Shown: positions 53,579 through 63,595 of the stretch, one piece after another
Position numbering within the stretch: the first letter of the stretch is position 1
How the letters are laid out: each line of letters begins with the position of its first letter
Assembly (NCBI RefSeq): GCF_020076305.1
Contig: NZ_JAIQXE010000003.1
Location: 620,001 to 684,000, forward strand
DNA: 64,000 bases
Direction: 5' to 3'
Source of the DNA: Flavihumibacter profundi
GTDB taxonomy: Bacteria; Bacteroidota; Bacteroidia; Chitinophagales; Chitinophagaceae
Position numbers and translations under genes: made by a program
Notes under the pieces: model-generated
Databases searched by the model: none
Told to the model about the DNA's origin: nothing
What the model saw: the letters and a program-made list of their open reading frames with translations, nothing else

Positions 53579-55096
53579 ATGTCTTCGAACCATAAAAGGC
53601 CACCAGCCTCACTAATCTTCATTTTTGGCGGAAGCGGTGACCTTAATCACCGCAAACTTTCGCCGGCCTTATACAATCTTTTCATTGATGAATGGATGCC
53701 GGAGAAATTTGATATTGTTGGTATCGGCCGCCGTCCATATGATAATAATAGCTATCGCCAACACCTGTTCAACGGTATTGGTCAATTCAGTCGTAGAAAA
53801 GATGACCAGGTCGGTATTTGGCAAACTTTTTCCAACCATGTTACTTACCTGCAGATGGATGCAGAAAAGGAAGAAGAATTTGAAAAAATTGCCGAAATAG
53901 TAAAACAAAAGGAAGCGGAATACGGTGAACACCCTAATGTGATTTTTTACCTGGCAGTTGCCCCACAATTAGTACCTGGAATAGTAAGTAAACTTGGACC
54001 ACTAAATATCTGCGCAGATACCAAATGCACCAGGGTGGTAGTGGAGAAACCTTTTGGTCATGACCTGGCCAGTGCACTTGAACTGAATAAGTTACTTGCC
54101 AGCATGTTCGATGAAAAACAGATCTATCGCATTGATCATTACCTGGGAAAAGAGACAGTCCAGAATATTCTTGCCCTGCGTTTTGCAAATGCCTTATTTG
54201 AACCCATCTGGAACCGGAATTATATTGACCACATCCAGATTACAGCAGCAGAAACTGTGGGGGTAGAAGGCCGTGGCGATTTTTATGAAAGCTCGGGTGC
54301 CCTGCGTGATATGGTACAAAATCATATTCTCCAACTTCTTTGTATGGTCGCCATGGAGGCCCCGGTTAATTTTGATGCCGACGAAATCCGTAATAAAAAA
54401 GTAGATGTTTTGCATGCCATGCGGAAAATAGCCCGCGAGGAAGTTCACCAGTTTGCTGTACGCGGACAATATAGTATGGGTTGGATGAAAGGAACACAGA
54501 TAAACGGTTACCGCCAGGAAAAAAATGTAGCTCCCGATTCACAGGTTGACACATTTGCCGCTGTAAAGTTTTATATCGATAACTGGCGCTGGCAGGATGT
54601 GCCTTTTTACGTTCGTACAGGAAAAAGGATGCACGAAAAAGAAACCATCATTACAATCCAGTTTAAGGCGGCTCCCAATTATGCCTTCCCACCAGAGGCG
54701 GCAGAAACATGGAGACCCAATCGACTGACCATCAGCATTGCACCTGAAATGGACATCAGGCTAAGGTTCCAGGCAAAAAGACCCGGACAAGGCGTTTCCT
54801 TAAGTCCGGTTGATATGATTTTCAACTACAAGGATGCTTATGAGGAACAGGAACCTGAAGCTTATGAAACTCTTTTACTGGATGTAATGGAAGGCAATGC
54901 CACTTTGTTTATGCGCGAAGACCAGGTGGCTGCTGCATGGAAAGTCATCATGCCGATCCAGGAGGCCTGGGAACAAAGGGAACCTGTTGACTTCCCGAAC
55001 TACGCACCAGACTCCTGGGGACCTGAAGACGCTGAGGCCCTGATTGCCCGTGATGGAAGGAACTGGGTTACGGTCCCCGCACCGCACCAGGAGTAA
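53579..55096 (+). CDS. zwf: Glucose-6-phosphate 1-dehydrogenase
   Basis: A 505-residue G6PD giving 6-phosphogluconolactone and NADPH. Seen: the coenzyme loop GGSGDLNHRKL (17-27), VEKPFGHD, and the active-site RIDHYLGKE (184-192, with the substrate-binding histidine). Full length. Second gene of the operon, 39 nt after gnd; a heptamer-repeat element separates it from pgl. Confidence 0.97.
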   Translation: MSSNHKRPPASLIFIFGGSGDLNHRKLSPALYNLFIDEWMPEKFDIVGIGRRPYDNNSYRQHLFNGIGQFSRRKDDQVGIWQTFSNHVTYLQMDAEKEEEFEKIAEIVKQKEAEYGEHPNVIFYLAVAPQLVPGIVSKLGPLNICADTKCTRVVVEKPFGHDLASALELNKLLASMFDEKQIYRIDHYLGKETVQNILALRFANALFEPIWNRNYIDHIQITAAETVGVEGRGDFYESSGALRDMVQNHILQLLCMVAMEAPVNFDADEIRNKKVDVLHAMRKIAREEVHQFAVRGQYSMGWMKGTQINGYRQEKNVAPDSQVDTFAAVKFYIDNWRWQDVPFYVRTGKRMHEKETIITIQFKAAPNYAFPPEAAETWRPNRLTISIAPEMDIRLRFQAKRPGQGVSLSPVDMIFNYKDAYEEQEPEAYETLLLDVMEGNATLFMREDQVAAAWKVIMPIQEAWEQREPVDFPNYAPDSWGPEDAEALIARDGRNWVTVPAPHQE

Positions 55097-55100
55097 GAAA

Positions 55101-55166
55101 GGTAAACGGTAAGCAGTGAGCGGTAGGTATTTCTCACGATTCAGTTTTCAAAATTCACAATTGACA
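55101..55166. repeat. Inverted heptamer-repeat element B
   Basis: The gap between zwf and pgl is almost wholly phased heptamers: GGTAAAC, GGTAAGC, AGTGAGC, GGTAGGT (55101-55128), three more bases, then the complementary type TCTCACG, ATTCAGT, TTTCAAA, ATTCACA, ATTGACA (55132-55166), ending directly at the pgl ATG. It has the same heptamer units and inverted design as element A at 32538-32658. Confidence 0.7.
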
Positions 55167-55895
55167 ATGCCCCCCATCATAAATATACATCCCAATGCAG
55201 AGGCTGTCGCCCAGGCAGCAGCTGCACTAATTGCTGAACGAATTAGTACTGTTTTGCAAAAACAAAACCGGTTCACCCTGGCTCTATCCGGTGGAAGTAC
55301 TCCAAAAAGACTACACCAGATTCTGGCTGCATCTCCATATAAGGAATCAATTGACTGGAGCCGGGTTCATATTTTTTGGGGAGATGAACGCTATGTGCCA
55401 CTGGAAGATGAACGAAATAATGCCAGGATGGCCTATGACACTTTGCTTAACCATGTGATGGTTCCGGAAAGCCAGGTGCACATCATGCGAACCGATTTGC
55501 CCGATCCAAGGGAATCTGCAGTTCAGTATGAAAAGATATTGCACAGGTATTTCGACGGTAAGGAAAACAGTTTTGACCTGTTGATATTAGGAATGGGTGA
55601 CGACGGCCACACCTTATCCCTATTCCCGGGCACAGAAATAGTACACGAAACCCAAAGATGGTGTGCTGCATTTTTTCTGGAACAGCAGGATATGTTCCGC
55701 ATTACTATCACTAAAACTATTGCCAACCGTTCTGCCTGTATTCTGTTCCTTACTACAGGTAAAACAAAAGCCCCCGCATTAAAACAGGTACTCAATGGCC
55801 CGGTAAATATCAACCTTTACCCCGCCCAAACAATACAGCCAGAAAACGGGGAACTGCACTGGATTATTGATAACGCTGCCGCAGGTCAGGAATGA
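55167..55895 (+). CDS. pgl: 6-phosphogluconolactonase
   Basis: A 242-residue DevB/NagB-fold lactonase completing the oxidative pentose phosphate branch. GGSTPKRLHQ, FWGDERYVPL and GMGDDGHTLSLFPG are the substrate-phosphate and catalytic segments. ATG 55167 (MPPIINIHPNA) is chosen; a GTG at 55116 would translate the heptamer repeats. Third gene of the operon. Confidence 0.94.
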   Translation: MPPIINIHPNAEAVAQAAAALIAERISTVLQKQNRFTLALSGGSTPKRLHQILAASPYKESIDWSRVHIFWGDERYVPLEDERNNARMAYDTLLNHVMVPESQVHIMRTDLPDPRESAVQYEKILHRYFDGKENSFDLLILGMGDDGHTLSLFPGTEIVHETQRWCAAFFLEQQDMFRITITKTIANRSACILFLTTGKTKAPALKQVLNGPVNINLYPAQTIQPENGELHWIIDNAAAGQE

Positions 55896-55949
55896 TTCCC
55901 GGCTATTTAAGCCCTGTTATCGGCAAAATCATCACTTCCGTCTAACAAA

Positions 55950-55981
55950 TTTAGATTAGGAGTAAACCCTTACTTTATTTG
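55950..55981 (+). promoter_or_regulatory. Possible promoter of the T9SS-type secreted protein
   Basis: TTTA (55950-55953), 20 nt, TTTATTTG (55974-55981); each one base off consensus. Confidence 0.35.
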
Positions 55982-56022
55982 TATTCCCAAACAGCTATTG
56001 CTTTAGGGGAAACTAATATTGT

Positions 56023-56649
56023 ATGAAGTTTATACTTAACCTATTCACCTTGGTACTTGTACTAGCTGCAACGAAAACGGGGCTAGCACAGCAACAATCT
56101 CTAGCAGGTGAGAATACAAACAGTATTACTGTATTGCCAATAAGATGGGCAGCTCCACTTTGTACTAAAATTCCAGGTAATAAAAACAGGATCACCTGGA
56201 CCGTTGCTGAAACAGTGGATACAAAAACATTTGAAGTTCAGCGTTCAGGCAACGGGAAAGACTTTTCCATTATTGGCTCTGTTGCCGCAACAGCACAAAC
56301 TATTTCCGGAGCTTTTATATTTGAGGATGTGCAACCCCTTGCTATTGCTTATTACAGGATTTGTTCTGTAGACGTACAAGGGAAAAAAATGTATTCCCCT
56401 GAAATAAAAGCATTGAGTCAGAAAAGGAATACTTCAATAAGGCAGAGCTTAACCGAAACCATTATTTTATTCGGTGATAGTGAAAAGCGCCTGATAACCT
56501 TATTAAATATTTCAGGTCAGCAACTATCCAATACTGTCTCTACCAGTAATCAATACTCGATAAAAAATAACTCATTAAAAAAAGGGATATACCTGCTAAA
56601 AATAGATACAGAGGGATTATGTGAAGTGCAAAAATTTATGGTTTTATAA
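56023..56649 (+). CDS. Secreted protein with type IX secretion-like C-terminal domain
   Basis: A 208-residue exported protein (signal peptide ending GLAQ). The middle (about 55-125) resembles a fibronectin III-like fold with the FEVQRSGNGKDFSIIGSV pattern often seen before Bacteroidota sorting domains, and the last 70 residues end SLKKGIYLLKIDTEG...KFMVL, like a T9SS type A sorting domain. No enzymatic part is present, so it may be a small surface or adhesin-type protein. Function unknown. Convergent with the Dabb gene, 7 nt apart. Confidence 0.7.
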   Translation: MKFILNLFTLVLVLAATKTGLAQQQSLAGENTNSITVLPIRWAAPLCTKIPGNKNRITWTVAETVDTKTFEVQRSGNGKDFSIIGSVAATAQTISGAFIFEDVQPLAIAYYRICSVDVQGKKMYSPEIKALSQKRNTSIRQSLTETIILFGDSEKRLITLLNISGQQLSNTVSTSNQYSIKNNSLKKGIYLLKIDTEGLCEVQKFMVL

Positions 56650-56656
56650 TATAGAA

Positions 56657-57070
56657 TCAGGCCTCTTCCACTGCATCGTAAACCACTACTTTTTGCCATA
56701 ACATACTACACTCCTCAATAAATTTGAGGTGGTCGGCATCCTTTTGGTAGCTCTCCTGGTCCGCTGCATTGTCAAATACAAGTAGCCATGACACTGAATA
56801 GGTCGTATCAATTACCTCTCTCCGGGTTGCAGCCGGGATACCAATATGTGACATCCTGATGGTTTTTACCCTGGCCAGCTTTTTAAGACCTTCAATCAGT
56901 TTTTTCTTGTCATTCGCACTATCCGGATGCTTTAGCCAAAAGTAAACATGGTGAATAAACTTATGGGATAGTTGGTTTTCCCAGACTGCAGATGAGAATG
57001 CGCCCAATGCGCCCAGATTCCTTGCATTACCAGTTTCGGAAATTAATCCCTGACGAGTTTGGGTTTCCAT
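56657..57070 (-). CDS. Dabb (stress-responsive alpha/beta-barrel) domain protein
   Basis: A 137-residue protein whose residues 37-133 form a Dabb domain (KFIHHVYFWLK, SVSWLLVFDNAADQESYQ, HLKFIEEC...WQKVVVYD). The first 36 residues are extra, not a signal peptide, and have no in-frame methionine to replace the start. Dabb proteins are small ferredoxin-fold dimers with varied roles, including polyketide cyclases and stress proteins. It is the last gene in line with the FG-GAP/haloperoxidase unit, 63 nt downstream of it, but may be independent. Confidence 0.75.
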   Translation of the reverse strand: METQTRQGLISETGNARNLGALGAFSSAVWENQLSHKFIHHVYFWLKHPDSANDKKKLIEGLKKLARVKTIRMSHIGIPAATRREVIDTTYSVSWLLVFDNAADQESYQKDADHLKFIEECSMLWQKVVVYDAVEEA

Positions 57071-57133
57071 GTGGTTGCTTTTGTTTTTGGGAATTTAAGC
57101 TACGAAAAATTACAGATATAACAGGTTACTGGT

Positions 57134-58813
57134 TTATCTGCGGCTAAATTTTAATACGAAAAATCCTACCACACCCAGACCCAGGCCAATAAGGACGTAA
57201 AGCAGAATATCAGGGGATTTCTTTGCCGGGATTTCTGTTATTGTGATCAATTGGTTTACTCCAATAGCCTTTAATTCCTGTTTATTTCCGCCGGTCCAGT
57301 AAACGGTTATTTTGTCAATTTTAGCGGCTTTACCGAGGCCAAAATGAGCTATATCAGAATTCTGGGAAAGGTGGCTGGATCCACCACCATCAATTTCACG
57401 GATCATTTTTATTCCGCCGGCTTCAACTTCAATTTTTGACCCTATCCCATGGGTTTCCGCCGCTACTCCCTTGAGGGCAATTTTAATCCAGTTACCGTGT
57501 GCAGAATCATTCCTGAATAATCTGGTCGTTGATGGCACCGGGTAATCGAGTACCGGGGCCTGGTTAACGACCAGGATATCCAGGTCACCATCGTTGTCGT
57601 AATCGAAAACAACTGAACCCCGTCCGATTCCATAATCTGCAAGCCCAACCGCACGGGCCTTTTCCTGAAATTTTTTTCCATCGTTCTCAAAATAAAAATT
57701 CGCCATGGGAACACAATTCGGATTCAGGTCTCCGTTTGCCACAAATAAATCCACGTCTCCATCATGGTCAAAGTCGGCGAAATTTGCACCCCAGCTTATC
57801 GCGAAAAATCCCAATCCCAATTCTGTGGCTTTGTTTACAAATGGTTTACCCACACCCTGGTTTACCATAAAATAATTGAACTTGATGTTGGTCATATAAT
57901 AGTCCATCAGTCCATCATTATTATAATCCCCAACTGCGGTTCCCATCGAATTGATTTTAAGGTCCATACCGGTTTCCTTTCCCACATCAGAAAAGGCACT
58001 TTTGGGAAAATGATTCTCCAGCAGCATATCGGGTGTACGCTTATACCCAAAGTCGTGGTTTATAAATAAGTCCTGGTCACCATCGTTGTCAAAGTCAGTG
58101 AAGACCCCACCAAAACCAAACCCCCTGAAATCCAATCCATATTCTTCATATACATCCCTGAACTTTTTGCCATTCTCATTTAGCAATAAATAACCCTTTG
58201 CAATCTGGTTTGCACCAACTACTGTTGCATCGTTAATTACACTCAGCTTACCCTTATATTCGTTGAAATAATTACCAACATAAAGATCAGGCCATCCGTC
58301 CGCATTAAAATCGCCAAAACTTGCGCCTGTACTAAATGAAAAAAGCTGGTCAAGGCCATATTCTTTTGTAGCATCCCGGAATGTGCCGTCTCCGTTATTG
58401 AGGAAAAACAGGTTAATCTCCCTCGGAATGACCTCCTTTCTATCCCTGCGTGTAATAGTGGTAACAAACAGGTCAATATATCCGTCACGGTTTACGTCTG
58501 CACCAGCAACTCCCTGCGTTACATAATTCTTTGTAACAGCCATACCTGATTTCTCAAAAACATTGGTGAAAGTGCCATTCCCATTGTTCTTATATAAGAC
58601 ATCATCATTCATGCCACCAGTAATATATAAATCCTCAAATCCATCTTTATTAAAATCCAGTACACAGGCCCCACCACCAAACATGCCCTCATATACTTTG
58701 AATACATGCTTTATGCCGGATTGATCTGTGACATCAGTAAAAGGGGTTTGACAGAAACCTTGATTATTATGAAAGCTTGCAAAAACCAGTATCGTTATAA
58801 TATAATGACGCAT
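57134..58813 (-). CDS. FG-GAP/VCBS-repeat protein with UnbV/ASPIC domain (CRTAC1-like), short
   Basis: A 559-residue exported protein (signal peptide 1-21). It holds a run of about six FG-GAP/VCBS blades with calcium-binding patterns (DFNKDGFEDLYI, DFDNDGDQDLFI, DYDNDGDLDILV), then an ASPIC/UnbV domain (about 435-525: GIGSKIEVEAG, LSQNSDIAHFGLG) and a C-terminal membrane helix (about 533-553, IGLGLGVVGFFVL) with RR at the end. A CRTAC1-like beta-propeller tethered to the membrane. Third gene of the SusD-linked unit, 14 nt after the haloperoxidase. Confidence 0.85.
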   Translation of the reverse strand: MRHYIITILVFASFHNNQGFCQTPFTDVTDQSGIKHVFKVYEGMFGGGACVLDFNKDGFEDLYITGGMNDDVLYKNNGNGTFTNVFEKSGMAVTKNYVTQGVAGADVNRDGYIDLFVTTITRRDRKEVIPREINLFFLNNGDGTFRDATKEYGLDQLFSFSTGASFGDFNADGWPDLYVGNYFNEYKGKLSVINDATVVGANQIAKGYLLLNENGKKFRDVYEEYGLDFRGFGFGGVFTDFDNDGDQDLFINHDFGYKRTPDMLLENHFPKSAFSDVGKETGMDLKINSMGTAVGDYNNDGLMDYYMTNIKFNYFMVNQGVGKPFVNKATELGLGFFAISWGANFADFDHDGDVDLFVANGDLNPNCVPMANFYFENDGKKFQEKARAVGLADYGIGRGSVVFDYDNDGDLDILVVNQAPVLDYPVPSTTRLFRNDSAHGNWIKIALKGVAAETHGIGSKIEVEAGGIKMIREIDGGGSSHLSQNSDIAHFGLGKAAKIDKITVYWTGGNKQELKAIGVNQLITITEIPAKKSPDILLYVLIGLGLGVVGFFVLKFSRR

Positions 58814-58827
58814 GACCTGTTAAGAGT

Positions 58828-60189
58828 TTATGATTTCGGCCTTTTCCAGTTTAACCGGTTAATATTATCAGCAATTATCTTCCCCTTCTCTAATCCCCTT
58901 GCATTGTCCTGTGGTATATGTATACCTCCATAAAACCGGGACATGGCTGTTTCTTCGGCGGCTTCCCAAAATGATTTAAAGTGCCGGGCCTTAAATTCTG
59001 TATTCCTTAATTCATCTCTTGGCCGACCCACATGTGCACTATCTGTAAATTCAAAATGATCCCCATATAAATCAGTCAGTACGGTTGCAGCAGCTGCCGC
59101 CTGTATTGCATGACCGGAAGGGAAAGCAGGAAATGGGGGATCTGGCCAGAATGATTCCCATTGCTGGTCTACATGTTGTGGAATAAATGTATTGGCGCGC
59201 TCTGTGAAAAACTGGTATTTCCATTTCCAGCAATTTCTGAAGGCATCAGCAACCGCCATACCGACACGTGCATAGGTCTCAGCACATTTTACCAGGTTGG
59301 GTTTTGTTTTTCGTATAGCAAGCGTAGCGAGGTAATAAGAATGACCAGGCGGAGTAAAAGTGACATCCGGATCATCACTCCACCATATCGCTGCTTCTTT
59401 TTCGGCCTGTGTCAACACTTTTCTCTTTTCATACACCTGCATAAATTGCTGGTAGTAGGCAGAAGAAGGAAGGGTATCATAGGGAATGTATTCTGGTGCG
59501 GCTATCGCTGAATCAACTGAAAGGAAGGTACGGTTCCGGCCCCAATGCGGGTGAAGCGGATAATGACTGAATGATTGGGCAAACAAAGGAGGCTTCCATC
59601 CTCCAGGCTTATTTTCAAATACGAGTTTCTTATCAAAATTGTTCAGGTAACCGCGGTGTCCACCATCAGTTTTCGACCATTCAAAAATTTGTTTCGCTAT
59701 CTTCTTTCCATATATAATGGACCTTCTTACAATTGAATCATCAGGTGTTGTTGACTTGAATAGTGTTTCAAAATGATGCTCTAATGAATCAATTTTATTT
59801 TTGTTTTCTGCAGAAGTTTGGATATAAATACTACTGATGATTTCAGACTGTGCAGAATTCAATACCAATTTCCAGTTATAGGCCTTACCTTTTTCCGGTA
59901 AAGGCAAATTACCTAAACCGTTCAGCTCTGCGGCTATGGACTGATACTCGGGGTAACCATTCACAACCGATTCGTACATCGTCAGGCCAATATACCCGAA
60001 ACAACGCGAGGCAAATGTGGGGGAATTTGCCGGAGTAGTTTTGGTAATATAATTCGTCATGTCTGCCCATGAGGTTGCCAATTCATAATCATCGGGCAAT
60101 TTTAGTTTTTCCTCTTTGCATGAAAATGCAAACCAGGAAACAACCAGGCAGACAATTGTATTTTTTCTCAATAACTTTTTTGTGGTCAT
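58828..60189 (-). CDS. Vanadium-dependent haloperoxidase-like lipoprotein (PAP2 superfamily)
   Basis: A 453-residue lipoprotein (lipobox AFS-C, C24) with an all-helical PAP2/vanadium chloroperoxidase fold. The oxyanion-binding set is present: the K/R region KYQFFTERANTF (about 324-335), H360 in FPSGHA, and R418 and H424 in SRFYGGIHIPQDN. It could hold vanadate and oxidise halides, or be a phosphatase of the same fold; the sequence does not settle this. Its ATG overlaps the stop of the large FG-GAP gene by 4 nt, so the two are translationally coupled. Confidence 0.85.
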   Translation of the reverse strand: MTTKKLLRKNTIVCLVVSWFAFSCKEEKLKLPDDYELATSWADMTNYITKTTPANSPTFASRCFGYIGLTMYESVVNGYPEYQSIAAELNGLGNLPLPEKGKAYNWKLVLNSAQSEIISSIYIQTSAENKNKIDSLEHHFETLFKSTTPDDSIVRRSIIYGKKIAKQIFEWSKTDGGHRGYLNNFDKKLVFENKPGGWKPPLFAQSFSHYPLHPHWGRNRTFLSVDSAIAAPEYIPYDTLPSSAYYQQFMQVYEKRKVLTQAEKEAAIWWSDDPDVTFTPPGHSYYLATLAIRKTKPNLVKCAETYARVGMAVADAFRNCWKWKYQFFTERANTFIPQHVDQQWESFWPDPPFPAFPSGHAIQAAAAATVLTDLYGDHFEFTDSAHVGRPRDELRNTEFKARHFKSFWEAAEETAMSRFYGGIHIPQDNARGLEKGKIIADNINRLNWKRPKS

Positions 60190-63100
60190 TTCTTTTGCTT
60201 CATCAGTGAATAAGCAATGAGGTCCTTACTATTTATGCCAAAATACAATTTGTCTTTTATTTGGATACAGCTTCTGACATCTCCCCAGATATTGAATCCT
60301 GATTCAGCCTGTGAAACGTAACCGAAATTGCCTTTGCCGTCCCCTGCAAGCAGTACACCATAATTTGCATCAAATTTTCCCAGCCTGATTTTCGTGCGAC
60401 TGTTATTGCCGCAAAGTAACAGGTCGGTCTTTCCATCTCCGTTAAAATCCAATTGGTTAATGGTATATACCGGAGCATATTGGACTTCCTGCGGCAATTC
60501 AGCCAATGTAAACTTCCGGCCCGGACTGCTCAAAAAACAACTTGTCTTCATATAATCGGCGACAAGATGCATGGCCTCTTTCAGTTCATTATTCTGAAAT
60601 AACTCATCCATTGTTATATCAGCATAACTCTTAAAATTGGAAAATCTTTTCCGCATAATGGGAAGCTGGCTAACTAACTCATCACGGGTAATATAGGGAT
60701 ACTTTTTGTGCTGGATAAAGAAACTAAACACAGGATCCACTGAGCCATTCTTGTCGAAGTCGCCGTAGAACATTTCCAATGGTTCTTTTTCTGATGCTTT
60801 GAATTGGGTATTCAGGCCCATGTTTCCAATTATAAGGTCCGGACGGCCATCGCCATTAAAATCGCCAACATTAATTGTATTCCAAAAGCCAGAATAGGAC
60901 TGGTCAAAATATTTCCCGCTGCTATTAACCAGCTTGCCATTATCCTGGCTGAAAACAGTAACCGGCATCCACTCACCAACAACCACCAATTCATTCTTTT
61001 TATCAAGGTCGAGGTCAATCCATGCGGCATCTGATATCATTCCCAATGCCGAAAGGGCCGGACAAATATTCCCTGTCTGGTCTGAAAATCTACCTTTTCC
61101 ATCATTTATTAAAATATAACTCTTTGGTGTCTCTGGATAACGGCCCGGGACAACCCTTCCTCCAACAAAAATGTCGGGCGAACCATCTCCATTGATATCC
61201 TGGATCCTCACACAAGACTTACTACCTGCCACTGCAGGAAGCCCATTGCTCCTGAAATAATTATTGTGGCCGTCATTAATATATAACCTGTCAGTTAGCA
61301 AACTATCCGTTGAAACCAGGTCATGATAGCCACCGCTTGCAATATAAATATCCGTATGGCCATCACCATTAGCATCAAAAACGGCTATAGCCGCATCGTC
61401 AAAAGCCTTGTCCTGTTCAAATGCAGGGACCTTTTTTTCAATGAAAGATCCATTCTTTTGCTGCATGAAAATTTTTGCTGCTTTACTGGCTTCCCCGCCA
61501 ATTAACACATCCTCCAGGCCATCTTTGTTCAGGTCATCCTTCGTCATGCACGGACCATGATAGGAAAATTGACTAATCAATAAGGGTTGCCTGTTGAAGT
61601 CATTTATAGTAGTATCGGAACTCTTATATTTTATGCCAGGCTGAATCTCGGTAAACCAGCTGGAAACAGGCTGCGGCATTTTTGCATTTTCAAGTGCATC
61701 TTTCTCATCAAGGTTTAGAACCTGGTTGGCCTTTACATCTATTAGTTTTTGTGATTTACCACTATTCCAGGTTATAAAAAGGGAGTCTGCTTTATTAGCA
61801 TTTCCTAATCCAAAATGAAGTGCATATGATACATTGGATAAATAACCCCTTGCCGGGTTTTGCTCCAGGGTTTGCCTGAGTCCATTGCAATAAATTTTCA
61901 CCATCGCCCCCAGGCCCTGCGTATTTCCTGCAGCACCTTTAAGATGCAACTGCAGGTAATGGTTGCCCGCCAGATTTTGTGATTCATTTTTATATACGAA
62001 TGCCTGCTGGTTGATATTGTTTACAACCAGGTCGAGGTCTCCGTCGTTGTCCAGGTCAGCATATATTGCACCATTACTATTAGAGGCCTGGTTAATGCCC
62101 CAGTCCTGGTTTTTATTCTGGAATTCACTGCCTTTCTTATTTTGGAAAATATAATTAAGCACATTAGAGGAAGGCATTTCCTTAATGATTTCCATTACAT
62201 CTTCGCGCTGAAGCCGTCCTTTAGCCTGCACGTACTCATTCATGTAATTAATAAAATCAAGGTTAGTGTAATCCCTGTAATATCCATTAGTAACGTATAG
62301 GTCTTTCCAGCCATCATTATCATAATCTGCAAGGAGTGCCGACCAGCTCCAGTCAGTATTGGATATGCCAGCGATCTGGCCGGTTTCACTAAAAGTACCG
62401 TTGCCGTTATTCAACTGAAGCATATTCCGCATGTATTGGTAATAAAACCCACTTCGAACATTCAGGTTAAATTTGTCGTAATTATCCGGGGATAGTAACA
62501 ATTTCTGCCTGTGGTTATCTTCCGGCAACATATCGAGGGTAAAAATATCGGGAAGGCCGTCATTGTTGACGTCTGCCACATCATTGCCCATTGAAAACTG
62601 GCTGGTATGGCCAATGCTTTTATTAAGCAGGTTGGAAAAGGTCCCGTTTTTATTATTGATATAGTAATAATCCGGCACAGCATAATCATTAGACACATAA
62701 AAATCAGGCCAGCCATCCCCATTAAAATCAGAGATACCAAGCCCTAACCCATAACTCAATTCAGAACCATTAATGCCGCTGCTTGTTGTAACATCTTCAA
62801 ATTTGCCATTTGCCTGCCTGAATAAACGCAGACCCTTTTCAGGGCTATCCTGCTTGAAAAGTTCAGCTGTACTGACCTCATTCAGGATGGGCAGGTTTTT
62901 TGGATTATGGTTCAACAGCAGCATATCAAGGTCACCATCTTTATCATAATCGAGAAAATAAGACTGGTTGCTGAACCCAGTACTTGCCAGTCCGTATTCT
63001 GCAGCTTTCTCTTCAAAGACTGGAATTCCCTGGTCATTATTTCCCTTGTTAATAAATAACTGGTTTACCCTTTTTTCTGCTGGCATTGCACCGGAATAAC

Positions 63101-63524
63101 AGAGGTAAATATCCAGTTTGCCATCTGCATTAATATCAACAGCGTTTACACCTGTTTTCCACGGACCAGGCCTGCCGCCTGCATTTGATGGAAGGGTAAT
63201 ATCCTGGAACTGTAAATTGCCTTTATTAAGGTAGAACTTGTTTTCACCCATATTTGAAGTGAAATAGAGATCCACCAGTCCGTCATTATTGAAGTCTCCG
63301 GCAGCAATACCACCGCCATTATAGAAATACTCGTACATCAGGATATTCGTATTTAATCCTTCCGTAAGGGTATTTTGAAAATTGATATTTGTAGCCGAAG
63401 AATCCAGTAAAGTGAACAACTGTTTACCAGTTGCTGCTTTGCCAGAATCGCCTTTATTATTGCAACTACTCATGGCCCAAAAGCAAATGAAAAAGGCAAT
63501 ATGGTATACTTTTTTAGGATTCAT
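60186..63524 (-). CDS. FG-GAP/VCBS-repeat lipoprotein with UnbV/ASPIC domain (CRTAC1-like), long
   Basis: A 1112-residue lipoprotein (lipobox MSS-C, C21). It carries two sets of FG-GAP/VCBS blades (about 55-500 and 650-1100; examples DFNNDGLVDLYF, DYDKDGDLDMLL, DLNKDGLEDVLI) with an ASPIC/UnbV domain between (about 530-620), so it looks like two propellers joined by UnbV. Likely surface exposed, binding ligand or protein partner for the SusCD system. It starts 17 nt after a perfect 15-bp terminator hairpin that follows susD and overlaps the haloperoxidase by 4 nt. Confidence 0.85.
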   Translation of the reverse strand: MNPKKVYHIAFFICFWAMSSCNNKGDSGKAATGKQLFTLLDSSATNINFQNTLTEGLNTNILMYEYFYNGGGIAAGDFNNDGLVDLYFTSNMGENKFYLNKGNLQFQDITLPSNAGGRPGPWKTGVNAVDINADGKLDIYLCYSGAMPAEKRVNQLFINKGNNDQGIPVFEEKAAEYGLASTGFSNQSYFLDYDKDGDLDMLLLNHNPKNLPILNEVSTAELFKQDSPEKGLRLFRQANGKFEDVTTSSGINGSELSYGLGLGISDFNGDGWPDFYVSNDYAVPDYYYINNKNGTFSNLLNKSIGHTSQFSMGNDVADVNNDGLPDIFTLDMLPEDNHRQKLLLSPDNYDKFNLNVRSGFYYQYMRNMLQLNNGNGTFSETGQIAGISNTDWSWSALLADYDNDGWKDLYVTNGYYRDYTNLDFINYMNEYVQAKGRLQREDVMEIIKEMPSSNVLNYIFQNKKGSEFQNKNQDWGINQASNSNGAIYADLDNDGDLDLVVNNINQQAFVYKNESQNLAGNHYLQLHLKGAAGNTQGLGAMVKIYCNGLRQTLEQNPARGYLSNVSYALHFGLGNANKADSLFITWNSGKSQKLIDVKANQVLNLDEKDALENAKMPQPVSSWFTEIQPGIKYKSSDTTINDFNRQPLLISQFSYHGPCMTKDDLNKDGLEDVLIGGEASKAAKIFMQQKNGSFIEKKVPAFEQDKAFDDAAIAVFDANGDGHTDIYIASGGYHDLVSTDSLLTDRLYINDGHNNYFRSNGLPAVAGSKSCVRIQDINGDGSPDIFVGGRVVPGRYPETPKSYILINDGKGRFSDQTGNICPALSALGMISDAAWIDLDLDKKNELVVVGEWMPVTVFSQDNGKLVNSSGKYFDQSYSGFWNTINVGDFNGDGRPDLIIGNMGLNTQFKASEKEPLEMFYGDFDKNGSVDPVFSFFIQHKKYPYITRDELVSQLPIMRKRFSNFKSYADITMDELFQNNELKEAMHLVADYMKTSCFLSSPGRKFTLAELPQEVQYAPVYTINQLDFNGDGKTDLLLCGNNSRTKIRLGKFDANYGVLLAGDGKGNFGYVSQAESGFNIWGDVRSCIQIKDKLYFGINSKDLIAYSLMKQKK

Positions 63525-63540
63525 TTGGAATGGGTAATAT

Positions 63541-63576
63541 AAAAAAATCTATCCCATTTCCGGGATAGATTTTTTT
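63541..63576. terminator. Strong terminator between susD and the FG-GAP gene
   Basis: A perfect 15-bp stem (63541-63555 with 63562-63576; core ATCTATCCC/GGGATAGAT flanked by A and T runs) with a 6-nt loop. It ends 17 nt before the FG-GAP ATG, leaving no space for a separate promoter. Confidence 0.85.
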
Positions 63577-63595
63577 CAATTTGCTAAATATCTGT

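Noticed and set aside
55116-55166. Upstream GTG start for pgl
   Set aside because: It would translate the heptamer-repeat array; the ATG at 55167 gives the normal family N-terminus.
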